A stretch of 64,000 nt of DNA from Caballeronia hypogeia (GCF_001544875.2 NZ_FCOA02000020.1:62001-126000); one strand, 5' to 3'; positions 53,769-63,599 are shown, counted from the first letter of the stretch. Translations and numbers: made by a program. The notes: generated by a model from the letters alone, not told the origin.

Positions 53769-55118
53769 TTATCGTTGAACGACGGCGTCTTGTCCCGCGG
53801 TTAATTCTTGACTCGAAATTGAGGCGTCGACGTCAGAAAGTTCTGCTTCGACCTGCGCCTGATGATAAAGCGCCTGGTGCGCTTTTTCGGGATCGAAAGC
53901 CTTCTCCCATTTGGCGACAACCACAGCGGCTACCGCGTTTCCGATGATGGAAGTGACAGACCTCGCTTCGCCCATGAATCTATCGATTCCGACAAGGAGG
54001 GCGATTGCGCTGAGTGGTAGGACGTGAACGCTCGACAAAGTAGCCGCGAGCGCGACGAAACCACCGCCCGGCACTCCGCTCATGCCTTTTGATGTGACCA
54101 GGCCCATTGCCAGTACGACGATCTCCTCACCTAACGTCATTGGGGTGTTAGTCGCCTGAGAGATGAAAACAACCGCCATTGTCAAATAGATACACACGCC
54201 GTCGAGGTTGAATGCGTACCCAGTTGGCACCACAAGCCCGACGACTGATTTCTCACAGCCCATGCGTTCCAGCTTTTCGAGGAGCCGTGGCAGCGCAGGT
54301 TCTGCGCTGGACGTACCGAGCGTGATCAGGATCTCCGTTTTCAGGAATGCGATGAAACGGAAGACGTTAATTCCACAAAACTTCAGGATCAGTCCAAGCA
54401 CGACCAAAACGAAAAGAATACATGTCACGTAGAACGCGAGCATCAATTGGCCTAGCGCAAGCAGGCTTGCAAGACCGTACTTCCCGACGGTGAAGGAAAT
54501 CGCGCCGAACGCGCCGATCGGGGCGAAGCGCATAACGAATGTCACGACACCAAACATCGTATGAAGAAACTCATCGACGATGTTGACGAGAGATTTCGCG
54601 CAGTCGCCTGCGTGCGCAAGCGCCAAGCCGAAGAGGACGGCGATAAATACGACGGGAAGAATATCACCGTGTACAAACGCGCCAAAAAAGCTGTCTGGAA
54701 TGATGTGCATGAAGAAATCCTTTACGGATTGCTCCGACGCTACTTTGGCATAGCCCGCAACGCTCGCGAGGCTCAGCGTCTTGGGATCGACGTTCATGCC
54801 TCCGCCGGGATTCATCACGTGCCCCACGATGAGACCGATGGCAAGCGCGCCGGTCGTGACAATCTCGAAGTAGATCAGCGCCTTCAACCCAACCCGGCCG
54901 ACAGCTTTTATATCTCCCATCTTCGCAATGCCAGTGACCACTGTCGCGAAAACGATCGGAGCGACGAGCATCTTGACGAGCTTGATGAAAGCGTCGCCCA
55001 GCGTTTTCATGTCTGCGCCGAGTTTAGGCTCAATCGCACCGAAGGCAATGCCGAGCGCCACGCCAATTAGGACTTGAACGTATAAGGGCTTGATCACCCC
55101 CCGAAGAGAAAAGCGCAC
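53769..55118 (-). CDS. C4-dicarboxylate/DAACS symporter, DctA-like (locus B)
   Basis: Protein of 449 aa, about eight membrane helices and two hairpins. Family motifs: LGTSSAEPALPRLLEKLERMG (Ser-rich hairpin), VPTGYAFNLDGVCIYLTMAVVFISQA, and SKGMSGVPGGGFVALAATL. It imports succinate, malate, fumarate or related acids with cations. Its promoter region is shared with the divergent GntR gene and holds one ATTGTAT-N14-GTACATT site, so uptake should be under that regulator. Confidence 0.88.
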   Translation of the reverse strand: MRFSLRGVIKPLYVQVLIGVALGIAFGAIEPKLGADMKTLGDAFIKLVKMLVAPIVFATVVTGIAKMGDIKAVGRVGLKALIYFEIVTTGALAIGLIVGHVMNPGGGMNVDPKTLSLASVAGYAKVASEQSVKDFFMHIIPDSFFGAFVHGDILPVVFIAVLFGLALAHAGDCAKSLVNIVDEFLHTMFGVVTFVMRFAPIGAFGAISFTVGKYGLASLLALGQLMLAFYVTCILFVLVVLGLILKFCGINVFRFIAFLKTEILITLGTSSAEPALPRLLEKLERMGCEKSVVGLVVPTGYAFNLDGVCIYLTMAVVFISQATNTPMTLGEEIVVLAMGLVTSKGMSGVPGGGFVALAATLSSVHVLPLSAIALLVGIDRFMGEARSVTSIIGNAVAAVVVAKWEKAFDPEKAHQALYHQAQVEAELSDVDASISSQELTAGQDAVVQR

Positions 55119-55239
55119 GTCTGTCTCCTGATGTTTCGCAAGGCCTGCATTCCGGTCAAACCCGGCTGCGGGACCTGATGTTTTCCCGGTAATTACTTCT
55201 TCGATGCCTCGCCGGCGCGATCCGGTCCGTGCTCAGCAT

Positions 55240-55267
55240 ATTGTATTGGATGGCAATATAGTACATT
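55240..55267. promoter_or_regulatory. ATTGTAT-N14-GTACATT operator, dctA-like/gntR intergenic
   Basis: The site lies between the divergent carrier and regulator genes, 122 bases from the first and 131 from the second. It is one of four sites with identical 14-base spacing in locus B. Confidence 0.7.
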
Positions 55268-55397
55268 CTTGGAATTTGTAATGCTCGGGAAGACCCGAGG
55301 TGGAGCTCCCAAGCCATCGCTACAATGTCAGTGAAGGCTTGTGCTATCTTCCAAATCGCAACAATCGGCCGAAAATCGCAAAGACGGTGACACTCGA

Positions 55398-56336
55398 ATG
55401 AAAACTGAGACGGGCGGCGCACTGGCAGACCAGGTGGCAGCCAAGATTATCGACATAGCCCGCACCCGGGCGCTCAAGTCTGGGGAGCACCTACGTGAAG
55501 AGGCGCTTGCCGCGGAGCTCGGGCTGTCGCGCTCGCCGGTTCGCCGGGGGCTGGCGCTTCTAGCAGAACAGGGAATTGTGATAAAGGAGCGTAACCGAGG
55601 CATCTTTCTGGCGGTTGACGCACACGGCATTGACATCGCCAAGTTGGAGCTAGGCGTGGATCCCCTTGAGGATCTCTATTTGCGCGTCGCAGACGACTGC
55701 CTGACTGGTGAACTTCCTCAAGATTTCTATGAGGCCGAGTTGGTGCGCAGATTTGACGTCCCACGTGGACAACTGCTCAAGATTTTGTCGAGACTGGCCA
55801 ACGAAGGGATGATTTCACGTAAGCCAGGGCAGGGATGGCGCATCAATCCCTTCTTGCACGACCGTGAGGCACACATTCAAAGTTATCGTTTTCGAATGGC
55901 CATTGAGCCAGCGGCGATTCTTGAACCCGGCTTCAAGATCGACAAGGCCGCATTCGCACGGGCACGCAAGGTTCAGACGGAAATGCTCGAAGGCGATATT
56001 TTCAAGCTGCCGCGTTCGATGCTGTTCAAAAACGGGTCGGAGTTTCATGAAATGCTTGTTCGATGTTCCGGCAACCGGTTTTTCCTCGAAGCACTCGAGC
56101 GTCAAAATCAGCTTCGTCGCTTCATGGAATACAAGGCGGCGACCGATAGACCGAGGCTCATCCGCCAATGTCAGGAGCATCTGGAGATGCTCGATCTGAT
56201 CGAGAGCGGCGGCCGGGAGCATGCCGCCGCGTTCATGCGTAAGCACCTCGACGTAGTAAGCAAAATCAAGGCGAAAGCTGAAGAAAAAGAAGAGCAAGCG
56301 GCAGCCGCGCGTGGTCTGCCGGAAGCGCACTTCTGA
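55398..56336 (+). CDS. GntR-family regulator with two tandem wHTH domains (locus B)
   Basis: About 312 aa from MKTETGGALADQV (an earlier in-frame start at 55341 is possible). First wHTH: SGEHLREEALAAELGLSRSPVRRGLALLAEQGIVIKERNRGIFL; second: YEAELVRRFDVPRGQLLKILSRLANEGMISRKPGQGWRI; then an FCD domain with EFHEMLVRCSGN. Paralogue of the 46-kb regulator; the two differ most in the recognition helices (SRSPVNEAL versus SRSPVRRGL). Presumed controller of the four ATTGTAY-N14 sites. Confidence 0.88.
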   Translation: MKTETGGALADQVAAKIIDIARTRALKSGEHLREEALAAELGLSRSPVRRGLALLAEQGIVIKERNRGIFLAVDAHGIDIAKLELGVDPLEDLYLRVADDCLTGELPQDFYEAELVRRFDVPRGQLLKILSRLANEGMISRKPGQGWRINPFLHDREAHIQSYRFRMAIEPAAILEPGFKIDKAAFARARKVQTEMLEGDIFKLPRSMLFKNGSEFHEMLVRCSGNRFFLEALERQNQLRRFMEYKAATDRPRLIRQCQEHLEMLDLIESGGREHAAAFMRKHLDVVSKIKAKAEEKEEQAAAARGLPEAHF

Positions 56337-56455
56337 CGCCTGACAGAACCGGCCGCGCGACGCACTAAGCAGGTGCTGTAGCGCTCTGCCACACACTTAG
56401 GCGAAACACCACTGTCGGGTAAACGAGAGGTCCCGACTTGCTTCCGATGTCGTAA

Positions 56456-56483
56456 ATTGTATCCTGTAGAGAGAAAGTACATT
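56456..56483. promoter_or_regulatory. ATTGTAT-N14-GTACATT operator, distal porin site
   Basis: About 124 bases before the porin ATG, a perfect copy of the half-sites seen at 55240. Confidence 0.7.
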
Positions 56484-56562
56484 TTTCGCTGCTGTTCTCT
56501 CTTTTCCCACAAAAAAACCTATTACGGACCGGTCGTTCGCGGCGTGATTTTGCTTAGGTTCT

Positions 56563-56590
56563 ATTGTACTTAGTAGACGTATAAAACAAT
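56563..56590. promoter_or_regulatory. ATTGTAC-N14-AAACAAT operator, proximal porin site
   Basis: 16 bases before the porin ATG and 79 bases after the distal site. The right half is less exact, but the spacing is again 14. Two sites suggest looping or tight repression of the porin. Confidence 0.6.
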
Positions 56591-56606
56591 ATTTGGAGCG
56601 TCGGAG

Positions 56607-57710
56607 ATGCGGAAGACTTTATTGGGTGTCGGTGCAACTGCCGGATGCTTGCTTAGCTTGGGTGCCCATGCGCAAGGCAGCGTGACCTTGTATGGGATCG
56701 TCGATGTGGGCATTCAATATGTCGACAATGCGGGCGGCCATGCTCAAACACAAGAAGCCAGCGGTATGTTTAACGGTAACCGCTTCGGCCTCAAGGGTGT
56801 CGAGGACCTCGGTGGAAATTGGCACGCTCTCTTCCAACTTGAAAACGGCTTCAATACAAACAACGGAACTTTCGGTCAGGGGACTTCCGCCTCCGGTACT
56901 ACGCAGGCGGTGACGCGTATGTTCGGTCGTCAGTCATGGGTCGGGTTGCAGTCGCCATGGGCAACGATCAGCTTAGGCCGTCAATACGACTTCTTCTACG
57001 ACAACCTCGCGCCGATCGCCGCATCGAACTACGTCGGCTCTTTCATGCACCGCCCGGGTACGGCTAACGCGATCTTTGGAAACAACGGCAGTACGACCGA
57101 CTTTGACCGCATTGGCGGCGTTCGTGTTGACAATTCGGCAAAGCTGACGAGCGCTCCGATCGGAGGCTTCACGCTGGGTGCGATGTACGGTTTCGGCGGC
57201 CAGGCCGGAGCCTTCTCGAACGGCAGCACTCAAAGTTTTGGCGCCAAATATGCAAATGGCGGCCTGTTGGCGGGCGCCGTCTACACGAATTACAAGGAAA
57301 ACAACGCCGCCAGCAGCTATCAAACTTACGGTGGCGGCGCACGTTATCAGTTCGGACCGGTGCGCATCGCAGGCCTTTACACCAACGCTCGTTGGTCGGC
57401 GACTGGTGACCGGGTAGATACGATTGAATTTGGTGGACAGTACCGCATTACGCCGTCACTTGCTGTGGCGGCCGGCTACTTCTATTCGAAGCCGAACAAC
57501 GAGAGTACCAACGTGATCATGAAAGGTACCCGGAACCAAGTCGGCTTCATGACCGATTATTCGCTTTCTAAAACAACAGACATCTACGCAACGGTCGACT
57601 ACCAGCGCGCCAAGCATGGCTACGCGGCCCAGATCTACAGCCTTACTCCCACTGACGCCAAAACCAATCATCAACTGATGATCGGTGCCGGCCTGCAGCA
57701 CTTCTTCTAA
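56607..57710 (+). CDS. Burkholderia-type outer-membrane porin (locus B)
   Basis: Protein of 367 aa with a signal peptide (1-22, after LGAHAQ) and the porin_4 opening GSVTLYGIVDVGIQYVDNAGG; blades such as NRFGLKGVEDLGGNWHALFQLENGFN and the terminal HHQLMIGAGLQHFF (C-terminal Phe) are typical of Gram-negative general porins. It should let the acid substrate cross the outer membrane. Two operators precede it. The pyruvate kinase start comes 28 bases later. Confidence 0.93.
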   Translation: MRKTLLGVGATAGCLLSLGAHAQGSVTLYGIVDVGIQYVDNAGGHAQTQEASGMFNGNRFGLKGVEDLGGNWHALFQLENGFNTNNGTFGQGTSASGTTQAVTRMFGRQSWVGLQSPWATISLGRQYDFFYDNLAPIAASNYVGSFMHRPGTANAIFGNNGSTTDFDRIGGVRVDNSAKLTSAPIGGFTLGAMYGFGGQAGAFSNGSTQSFGAKYANGGLLAGAVYTNYKENNAASSYQTYGGGARYQFGPVRIAGLYTNARWSATGDRVDTIEFGGQYRITPSLAVAAGYFYSKPNNESTNVIMKGTRNQVGFMTDYSLSKTTDIYATVDYQRAKHGYAAQIYSLTPTDAKTNHQLMIGAGLQHFF

Positions 57711-57738
57711 AGCCTACAACCGGGCAACAAAATTCCAG

Positions 57739-59217
57739 ATGCAAAGAAGCAGGGCAACAAAGGTTCTTGCCACCCTCGGGCCAGCTAGTTCCACAGAGAC
57801 CGTGATCGAAGCGCTCGCTCGGGCAGGTGCGGACGTATTCCGTCTTAATTTCAGCCATGGCAATCATGCCGAGCACGCGGCCAGGCACTCCGCTGTGCGC
57901 GCCGTTGAGAAAAGACTGCGAAAGCCGCTTGGAATCCTGATGGACCTGCAGGGGCCGAAGCTCCGTGTCGGCAGTTTTGCAAACGGAAAGGAAGTCTTGG
58001 AGGAGGGGCAACAGTTCTGTTTTGACGTTGACCCTACGCAGGGGAATCGGGAGCGCGTGCATCTGCCTCACCCCGAAATCTTCGCCGCTGTACGACCAGG
58101 TCACCACTTGCTCGTGGATGACGGCAAACTGCGCTTCAAGGTCCTGATGGTCGCTGAAGGCCGTATCGTCACTGAGGTCATCGTTAAGGGACAAATTTCC
58201 GATAGAAAAGGAGTGAGCGTCCCCGATGCGAGCCTTTCTATCGCTGCCTTGTCCCCTAAAGATCGCGCAGACCTCGAGTTTGGTCTGTCGTTGGGCGTGG
58301 ATTGGGTTGCCCTCTCTTTTGTCCAACGTGCTCAAGACATCATCGAGACGAAGTCGATTGTCCAAGGCCGCGCCGGGATAATGGCCAAGATCGAAAAGCC
58401 TCAGGCTGTCGACAATATCGTCGAGATCATTGATGTGGTCGATGCGCTCATGGTGGCGCGAGGAGACCTTGGCGTAGAAATGCAGCCCGAAGACGTGCCA
58501 CTCGTGCAGAAGCGCCTGATTCGTCTGTCAAGAGACGCCGGCAAACCCGTGGTTGTCGCGACGCAAATGCTCGAGTCCATGATTTCAACATCGACGCCCA
58601 CACGCGCTGAAGCGTCCGATGTCGCGACCGCCGTATATGACGGAGCGGACGCAGTGATGCTATCTGCTGAGTCAGCGTCTGGTTCATACCCCGTCGACGC
58701 CGTCTCGATGATGTCGCGAATCATCCGTCGTACGGAGTCTGATCCCCTCCAGCGTCAATTGATGAACGCTGTCGCCGCCCAGCATACAGCTAACCCCACC
58801 GACGCGATTGGCGCCGCGATTAACACCGTGTCCGACGTCCTGCCGCTTGGGGCGGCTGTCACGTATACGTCGTCCGGCGCAACCGCCTTGAGGATCTCTC
58901 GGGTCCGACCGCGAACACCCATCTTAAGCCTTACGCCCAATGTTGAAGTCGCGCGCCGGCTGGCTTTGGTATGGGGCGTAAATTCGAGAGTCAGTTCGGA
59001 CGCAAACAGCATAGAGGACATTGTCGCAATCGCTTCTGATGCAGCACAAGCTGAGGGCCTTTGTCAAAGCGGGCGCCCGCTGGTTGTCGCGGCAGGCGTG
59101 CCATTTGGAACACCGGGCTCGACGAACTTGATGCGAATCGTATGGCCGTCAGAATTGGCTCCGGCGGTTGAATTGAACAACGCCTCGACGGCGCAGACGC
59201 AGGAGTGCACCTCTTGA
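57739..59217 (+). CDS. Pyruvate kinase (TtuE-like)
   Basis: About 492 aa from MQRSRATKVLATLGPAS; longer in-frame start overlaps the porin end. Motifs: RLNFSHGNHAEH, MDLQGPKLRVG, SFVQRAQDI, MAKIEKPQAVDNI (catalytic Lys), VARGDLGVE and the cation/phosphate site VVATQMLESMI and ESASGSYP. PEP to pyruvate with ATP made. In Agrobacterium tartrate operons a pyruvate kinase (TtuE) occurs, and this position in an acid-catabolic locus is similar. No ribosome site is obvious, so translation may be coupled. Confidence 0.92.
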   Translation: MQRSRATKVLATLGPASSTETVIEALARAGADVFRLNFSHGNHAEHAARHSAVRAVEKRLRKPLGILMDLQGPKLRVGSFANGKEVLEEGQQFCFDVDPTQGNRERVHLPHPEIFAAVRPGHHLLVDDGKLRFKVLMVAEGRIVTEVIVKGQISDRKGVSVPDASLSIAALSPKDRADLEFGLSLGVDWVALSFVQRAQDIIETKSIVQGRAGIMAKIEKPQAVDNIVEIIDVVDALMVARGDLGVEMQPEDVPLVQKRLIRLSRDAGKPVVVATQMLESMISTSTPTRAEASDVATAVYDGADAVMLSAESASGSYPVDAVSMMSRIIRRTESDPLQRQLMNAVAAQHTANPTDAIGAAINTVSDVLPLGAAVTYTSSGATALRISRVRPRTPILSLTPNVEVARRLALVWGVNSRVSSDANSIEDIVAIASDAAQAEGLCQSGRPLVVAAGVPFGTPGSTNLMRIVWPSELAPAVELNNASTAQTQECTS

Positions 59218-60839
59218 ACTCAGTGAATGACTTGGCGAACCTGTTTCCTCGATTGAGCGATGTCCCTGCCGAAACGAGGATTACGCCGCTGCATCAACGT
59301 GAGACGTTAGTTGGCGGTGAAATGCGTCGTATCGACCGCGGTTGCAAAACAGCGCTGTCTGCGATTCAACTGCGGCAAGAGGACGGAACGTTGGCTCCGT
59401 TCGAGGTAGGTAGCTATCCCCTCGGCGGTGTAAACGAAGCCAGGGACGCCCTTGAAGCTGCTGTGCATGCCTACGACAGCGGTCGCGGGCGTTGGCCGAC
59501 GATGCCGGTCGCCGGACGAATCTCGTGTGTTGAACACTTTGTACGCCTGATGGTTGCTCGTCGCGAGGAGGTGGTGCGCCTGATCATGTGGGAGATCGGT
59601 AAGGCAAGGCCTGATGCGGAGAAGGAATTCGACAGGACGGTCGAATATATATCCGCGACTGTCGAAGCGCTTAAAGAGCTCGACAACGGAAACTCCAAGT
59701 TTCACGTTGTCGAAGGAACCATTGCCCAAATTCGCCGCTCACCGCTCGGCGTCGTGCTGTGTATGGGACCGTACAACTACCCGCTAAACGAGACGTTCAC
59801 CACCCTCATTCCTGCTCTGATCATGGGGAATACGATCGTCCTGAAGCCGCCCAAATTCGGCGCACTATTGTTCTATCCATTGCTCTTTGCTTTTCAGAAG
59901 GCCTTCCCCCCGGGCGTGGTTAACACGATCTACGGTCGGGGAGAAGAAGTTGTTCCTTACCTGATGGCCAGCGGAGACATCAACGTACTCGCACTGATTG
60001 GTTCAAGCCGTGTCGCGGACTCGCTCAAGAAGCAGCACCCGAAATCGAATCGGCTGCGAGCGGTGCTTGGCCTGGACGCAAAGAATCCAGCGATCGTTCT
60101 TCCAGACGCAGACATCGATACGGCAGTGCGCGAGTGTGTCGCGGGATCATTGTCGTTCAATGGGCAACGCTGTACTGCGCTGAAACTGATTTTTGTTCAT
60201 CGGTCAATCGCTGACACGTTTGTCTCGCGGTTCTCACGCGCTGTTCAGGATCTGAAGTGCGGGATGCCCTGGGAAAAAGGCGTCCAAATCACGCCGCTTC
60301 CCGATCAGCAGAAGCCGCGCTACCTCGACGAATGCGTAGCACAGGCCGTCAGCCTCGGGGCATGCGTGGTCAACCCGGGCGGCGGCGATAGCGCTGGGAC
60401 TTTGTTTCGGCCTGCCGTCGTCTATCCGGTAACGGATGAAATGAAGTTGTACCACGAAGAACAGTTCGGTCCGGTCGTGCCGATCGTACCATTCGACGAC
60501 GTGAGCGAACCCCTCGAATACATCATCCGATCGCCATACGGCCAGCAGGTCAGTCTTTTCGGAAACGATGCGGAGCAGATAGGGGCGTTAACCGACCAAC
60601 TCGTGAATCAGGTCTGTCGTGTGAATCTGAATTGTCAGTGTCAGCGCGGCCCCGATGTCTTTCCTTTCGCCGGTCGCAAAGATTCGGCGGAAGGGACGCT
60701 GTCGGTGAGTGACGCGCTGCGTTCGTTCTCTATCCGATCGATGGTGGCGACGCGCAAGTCGTCCTCCGATAAAACGCTGCTGAACGCGATTGTCGACGGA
60801 CGCCGTTCGAATTTTATCGCGACCGGATTCTTGCTTTAA
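59214..60839 (+). CDS. NADP-dependent glyceraldehyde-3-phosphate dehydrogenase-like ALDH (GapN-type)
   Basis: About 541 aa from TTG at 59214, with AGGAG 9 bases upstream inside the pyruvate kinase end; the GTG at 59205 is too close to that site. ALDH fold with MGPYNYPLNETFTTLIPALIMGN, the nucleotide site GSSRVADSLKKQHPKSNRLRAVLGLDAKNPAIVLPDAD, and the catalytic Cys in NGQRCTALK, all as in GapN. Would oxidise glyceraldehyde-3-phosphate directly to 3-phosphoglycerate. A related sugar-acid aldehyde could also be the substrate. The stop of the kinase gene and the start overlap. Confidence 0.85.
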   Translation: MNSVNDLANLFPRLSDVPAETRITPLHQRETLVGGEMRRIDRGCKTALSAIQLRQEDGTLAPFEVGSYPLGGVNEARDALEAAVHAYDSGRGRWPTMPVAGRISCVEHFVRLMVARREEVVRLIMWEIGKARPDAEKEFDRTVEYISATVEALKELDNGNSKFHVVEGTIAQIRRSPLGVVLCMGPYNYPLNETFTTLIPALIMGNTIVLKPPKFGALLFYPLLFAFQKAFPPGVVNTIYGRGEEVVPYLMASGDINVLALIGSSRVADSLKKQHPKSNRLRAVLGLDAKNPAIVLPDADIDTAVRECVAGSLSFNGQRCTALKLIFVHRSIADTFVSRFSRAVQDLKCGMPWEKGVQITPLPDQQKPRYLDECVAQAVSLGACVVNPGGGDSAGTLFRPAVVYPVTDEMKLYHEEQFGPVVPIVPFDDVSEPLEYIIRSPYGQQVSLFGNDAEQIGALTDQLVNQVCRVNLNCQCQRGPDVFPFAGRKDSAEGTLSVSDALRSFSIRSMVATRKSSSDKTLLNAIVDGRRSNFIATGFLL

Positions 60840-60893
60840 CACCGCGACGTCTCCTGGAGACGGAGACGTCGGTAACAACGGGAGTTCCCAACA

Positions 60894-62225
60894 ATGAAAC
60901 CTGAGATTCATACTCGGACAATGGCGAAGGTGTCGCGGCGGTTAATTCCGTTCATGATCCTTATGTTTCTTATTAACTTTTTGGACCGGGTGAACATTGG
61001 ATTCGCCGCGCTGGAGATGAACAAGGATCTGGGGTTATCGCCCAGTACCTATGGCTTCGCAGCGGGGATTCTTTTCATTGGATACGTGGCGTTTGAAGTG
61101 CCCAGCAACTTCATTCTGCAACGAGTGGGCGCTCGCGTGTGGCTTGCTCGAATCATGATCACCTGGGGCGTGCTTGCTACGCTGATGGCATTCGTGTTCA
61201 ACACCACGTCGTTGTATACGCTGCGTGCTCTCATCGGCGTAGCTGAGGCTGGCTTCTTTCCCGGCCTGGTGTTTTATATGATGCGATGGTTCCCGGCGGA
61301 AGAACGCGCCAAGGCCATCACCGTGTTTATGTTGGGCAACCCCATCTCCGTCATCATTGGCGGTCCGCTCTCCACCGCGATCCTACACTTCGGCAATCAT
61401 CTGGGCGGTCTGGCTGGGTGGAAATGGCTATTTATCATTGAGGGCATACCGGCGATCATCATCGGCGTGTTGACCCTTTGGGTACTGACCGAGCGCCCTG
61501 AAGATGCGAAGTGGCTGAAATCCGACGAGCGTGACTGGCTGGTTACGAAGATCAGCGAAGAAACGAAGGCAAAGGAAAGCCGCGGACATAGTCCTGTCCG
61601 TGTACGAGACGTGTTTCTTCATGGTCCCACGCTTGCTTTTGCGCTCTCGAAGTTCTGCGTGTTGCTGGCTTTTTTTGGGATCACCTTGTGGCTGCCGCAA
61701 ATCATTAAGAGCCTGGGCACGTTGACCACAGTTGAAGTCGGTATTGCATCTGCCGTTCCTTATGTATTCTCCGCTGTGGCAAGCGTCCTTATCGGCAGAC
61801 ATTCGGATAAGACGGGCGAACGGAAGTGGCACATCGCGCTGCCTGCGTTTCTCGGAGCCGTCGGTTTCGTCGTGGCCAGCATTGCCGGAAGTCCCTGGAT
61901 CGCCATGGTGGCGCTGTGCGTCGCGGCCACCGGTCTTTGGGTTTCGAACACAGTTTTCTGGACCCTACCCGCGAGCATTCTTTCCGGGACCACGGCTGCG
62001 GTCGGCATTGCCTTTATCAACGCCTTTGGCAATCTCGGTGGCTTTGTCGGTCCCTATCTGACTGGCTGGATCCGGGAGACGACACACTCGTATGTGTGGG
62101 CACTCGCGATGTTGGGTGGATTCTTGGCGCTGAGTGGCGTGATTGTTCTCATTGTGGCTCGCTCTGAGACGGGCGGAGGACGTGATCAAAGGCCGTCGCG
62201 GCACCCCACTTTCAAGAAAGTCTAG
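60894..62225 (+). CDS. MFS transporter, anion:cation symporter family (locus B)
   Basis: Protein of 443 aa, 12 membrane helices. ACS pattern: FLDRVNIGFAALEMNKDLGLSPSTYGFAAGILFIGYVAFEVPSNFILQRVGARVW, and GNLGGFVGPYLTGWI near the end. Similar to the tartrate/D-galactonate carriers (TtuB type) and to the locus A carrier. GGGAG precedes ATG; the gap to the ALDH gene is 54 bases. Confidence 0.9.
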   Translation: MKPEIHTRTMAKVSRRLIPFMILMFLINFLDRVNIGFAALEMNKDLGLSPSTYGFAAGILFIGYVAFEVPSNFILQRVGARVWLARIMITWGVLATLMAFVFNTTSLYTLRALIGVAEAGFFPGLVFYMMRWFPAEERAKAITVFMLGNPISVIIGGPLSTAILHFGNHLGGLAGWKWLFIIEGIPAIIIGVLTLWVLTERPEDAKWLKSDERDWLVTKISEETKAKESRGHSPVRVRDVFLHGPTLAFALSKFCVLLAFFGITLWLPQIIKSLGTLTTVEVGIASAVPYVFSAVASVLIGRHSDKTGERKWHIALPAFLGAVGFVVASIAGSPWIAMVALCVAATGLWVSNTVFWTLPASILSGTTAAVGIAFINAFGNLGGFVGPYLTGWIRETTHSYVWALAMLGGFLALSGVIVLIVARSETGGGRDQRPSRHPTFKKV

Positions 62226-62447
62226 CCTGCAGCAGACCCAAGCCGAACAAGCGGAAACGAGCTTCCAAGTCGAACGGTGAAAGAGCGGGCAGAGCGAGCG
62301 ACTTGAGCGTTCTAGGAACGAGAATTCAGCTTTGTCCTCGATCGTCAACAACTGCATCCAGTTGAAACCGGCGCGCCGGCGCATCTTCCACGGTGCGCGA
62401 TAACGGCGCCCGCCCGGTGCAGCCGAAAAACTAGAGCAAACCCTTAG

Positions 62448-62475
62448 ATTGTATCGTACGTTTATGAAGTACAAT
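62448..62475. promoter_or_regulatory. ATTGTAT-N14-GTACAAT operator before the hydroxyacid dehydrogenase
   Basis: Arms GATTGTA and TACAATC are perfect inverted repeats around a centre with the same spacing as the other sites. It lies 53 bases before the ATG at 62529. The rest of 62226-62528 holds no gene; a GC-rich inverted stretch near 62390 may be a terminator for the MFS gene. Confidence 0.75.
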
Positions 62476-62528
62476 CGGTGCCATCAACACTTGTGGCTCA
62501 TGAGCAGCCGAATCTCTGGAGACTTGTA

Positions 62529-63599
62529 ATGCGTATTCTCGTTCTGCCGTGCGACGGCATCGGTCCCGAAATTACCGCAGCTTCGATGGCTGCTTTGCAG
62601 GCCGCTGACAAGAAGTTCGGCTTGAATCTGTCCTTCGACTACGACGATGTCGGTTTCGTAAGCCTCGAAAAGCACGGCACGACCCTGCGCGACGAAGTGC
62701 TCGAAAAAGCGAAAACCTACGACGGCATTATCCTGGGTACGCAGTCGCACGCCGATTATCCGGTTCCCGAAAAAGGTGGCCGAAATGTGTCGGCGGGCTT
62801 CCGCATTGGACTGGACTTGTATGCGAACGTGCGGCCGGCGCGCACGCGTCCGTTCCTGACTTCCAACATGCGCGAAGGGAAGACGATGGACCTCGTGATC
62901 ATGCGCGAGGCGACCGAAGGCTTCTATCCGGACCGCAATATGACGAAGGGCTGGGCGGAACTGATGCCGAGCCCGGACATGGCTATCTCCCTGCGCAAGA
63001 TCACCCGCCACTGTAGCGAGCGCATCGCACGCCGCGCCTTCGAACTCGCGATGAAGCGCAAGAAGAAGGTCACCGCGATCCACAAGGCCAACAGCTTCCA
63101 CATGACGGATGGCCTGTTCCTCGAGTGCGTGCGTGATGTGGCGAAGGACTTCCCCGAGGTTCAGGTGGACGACTTGCTCGTGGACGCCTCGACCGCGCAC
63201 CTGGTGCGTTCGCCCGAGCGATTTGACGTGCTGGTCGCCACCAACTTCTATGGTGACATCATCAGCGATCTCGCGAGCGAGCTTTCGGGCAGCCTCGGTT
63301 TGGCGGGGTCAATGATGGCGAGCGACACGCACTGCTGCGCTCAGGCTCAGCATGGCTCGGCGCCCGACATTGCCGGTCAGGACAAGGCAAACCCGGTTTC
63401 GATGATCCTGTCGGTGGCCATGCTGATTCAATGGATGGGGGAGCATCACGGCAAGGCGGAGTACGTCGAAGCAGGCAACGCGATGGAAGCGGCGGTCGAT
63501 AAGGTCTTGGAAAACCCGGCCACTCGCACGCCCGACCTGGGCGGCAAGTTCGGCTGCAAGGCCTTCGGTGATGAAGTCGCGCGAGTGATCGCTGGCTAA
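62529..63599 (+). CDS. Beta-decarboxylating hydroxyacid dehydrogenase (tartrate/isopropylmalate/isocitrate type)
   Basis: About 356 aa from MRILVLPCDGIGPEIT, ATG after CTGGAGACTTGTA. The family pattern is clear: DGIGPEI, an Arg set in RIGLDLYANVRPART, MREATEGFY, KANSFHMTDGLFLECV (catalytic Lys), and NFYGDIISDLASELSGSLGLAGS for metal binding. NAD-linked oxidation and decarboxylation of a 2-hydroxyacid is expected. The substrate loop (GTQSHADYPVPEKGGRNVSAG) differs from LeuB and from TtuC as I recall them, so the acid is not assigned. Own operator, own promoter. Confidence 0.85.
   Translation: MRILVLPCDGIGPEITAASMAALQAADKKFGLNLSFDYDDVGFVSLEKHGTTLRDEVLEKAKTYDGIILGTQSHADYPVPEKGGRNVSAGFRIGLDLYANVRPARTRPFLTSNMREGKTMDLVIMREATEGFYPDRNMTKGWAELMPSPDMAISLRKITRHCSERIARRAFELAMKRKKKVTAIHKANSFHMTDGLFLECVRDVAKDFPEVQVDDLLVDASTAHLVRSPERFDVLVATNFYGDIISDLASELSGSLGLAGSMMASDTHCCAQAQHGSAPDIAGQDKANPVSMILSVAMLIQWMGEHHGKAEYVEAGNAMEAAVDKVLENPATRTPDLGGKFGCKAFGDEVARVIAG

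Noticed and set aside
62529..63599. Naming the dehydrogenase ttuC (tartrate dehydrogenase)
   Set aside because: The family is right, but the substrate loop does not follow TtuC as I recall it, so only the general reaction is given.
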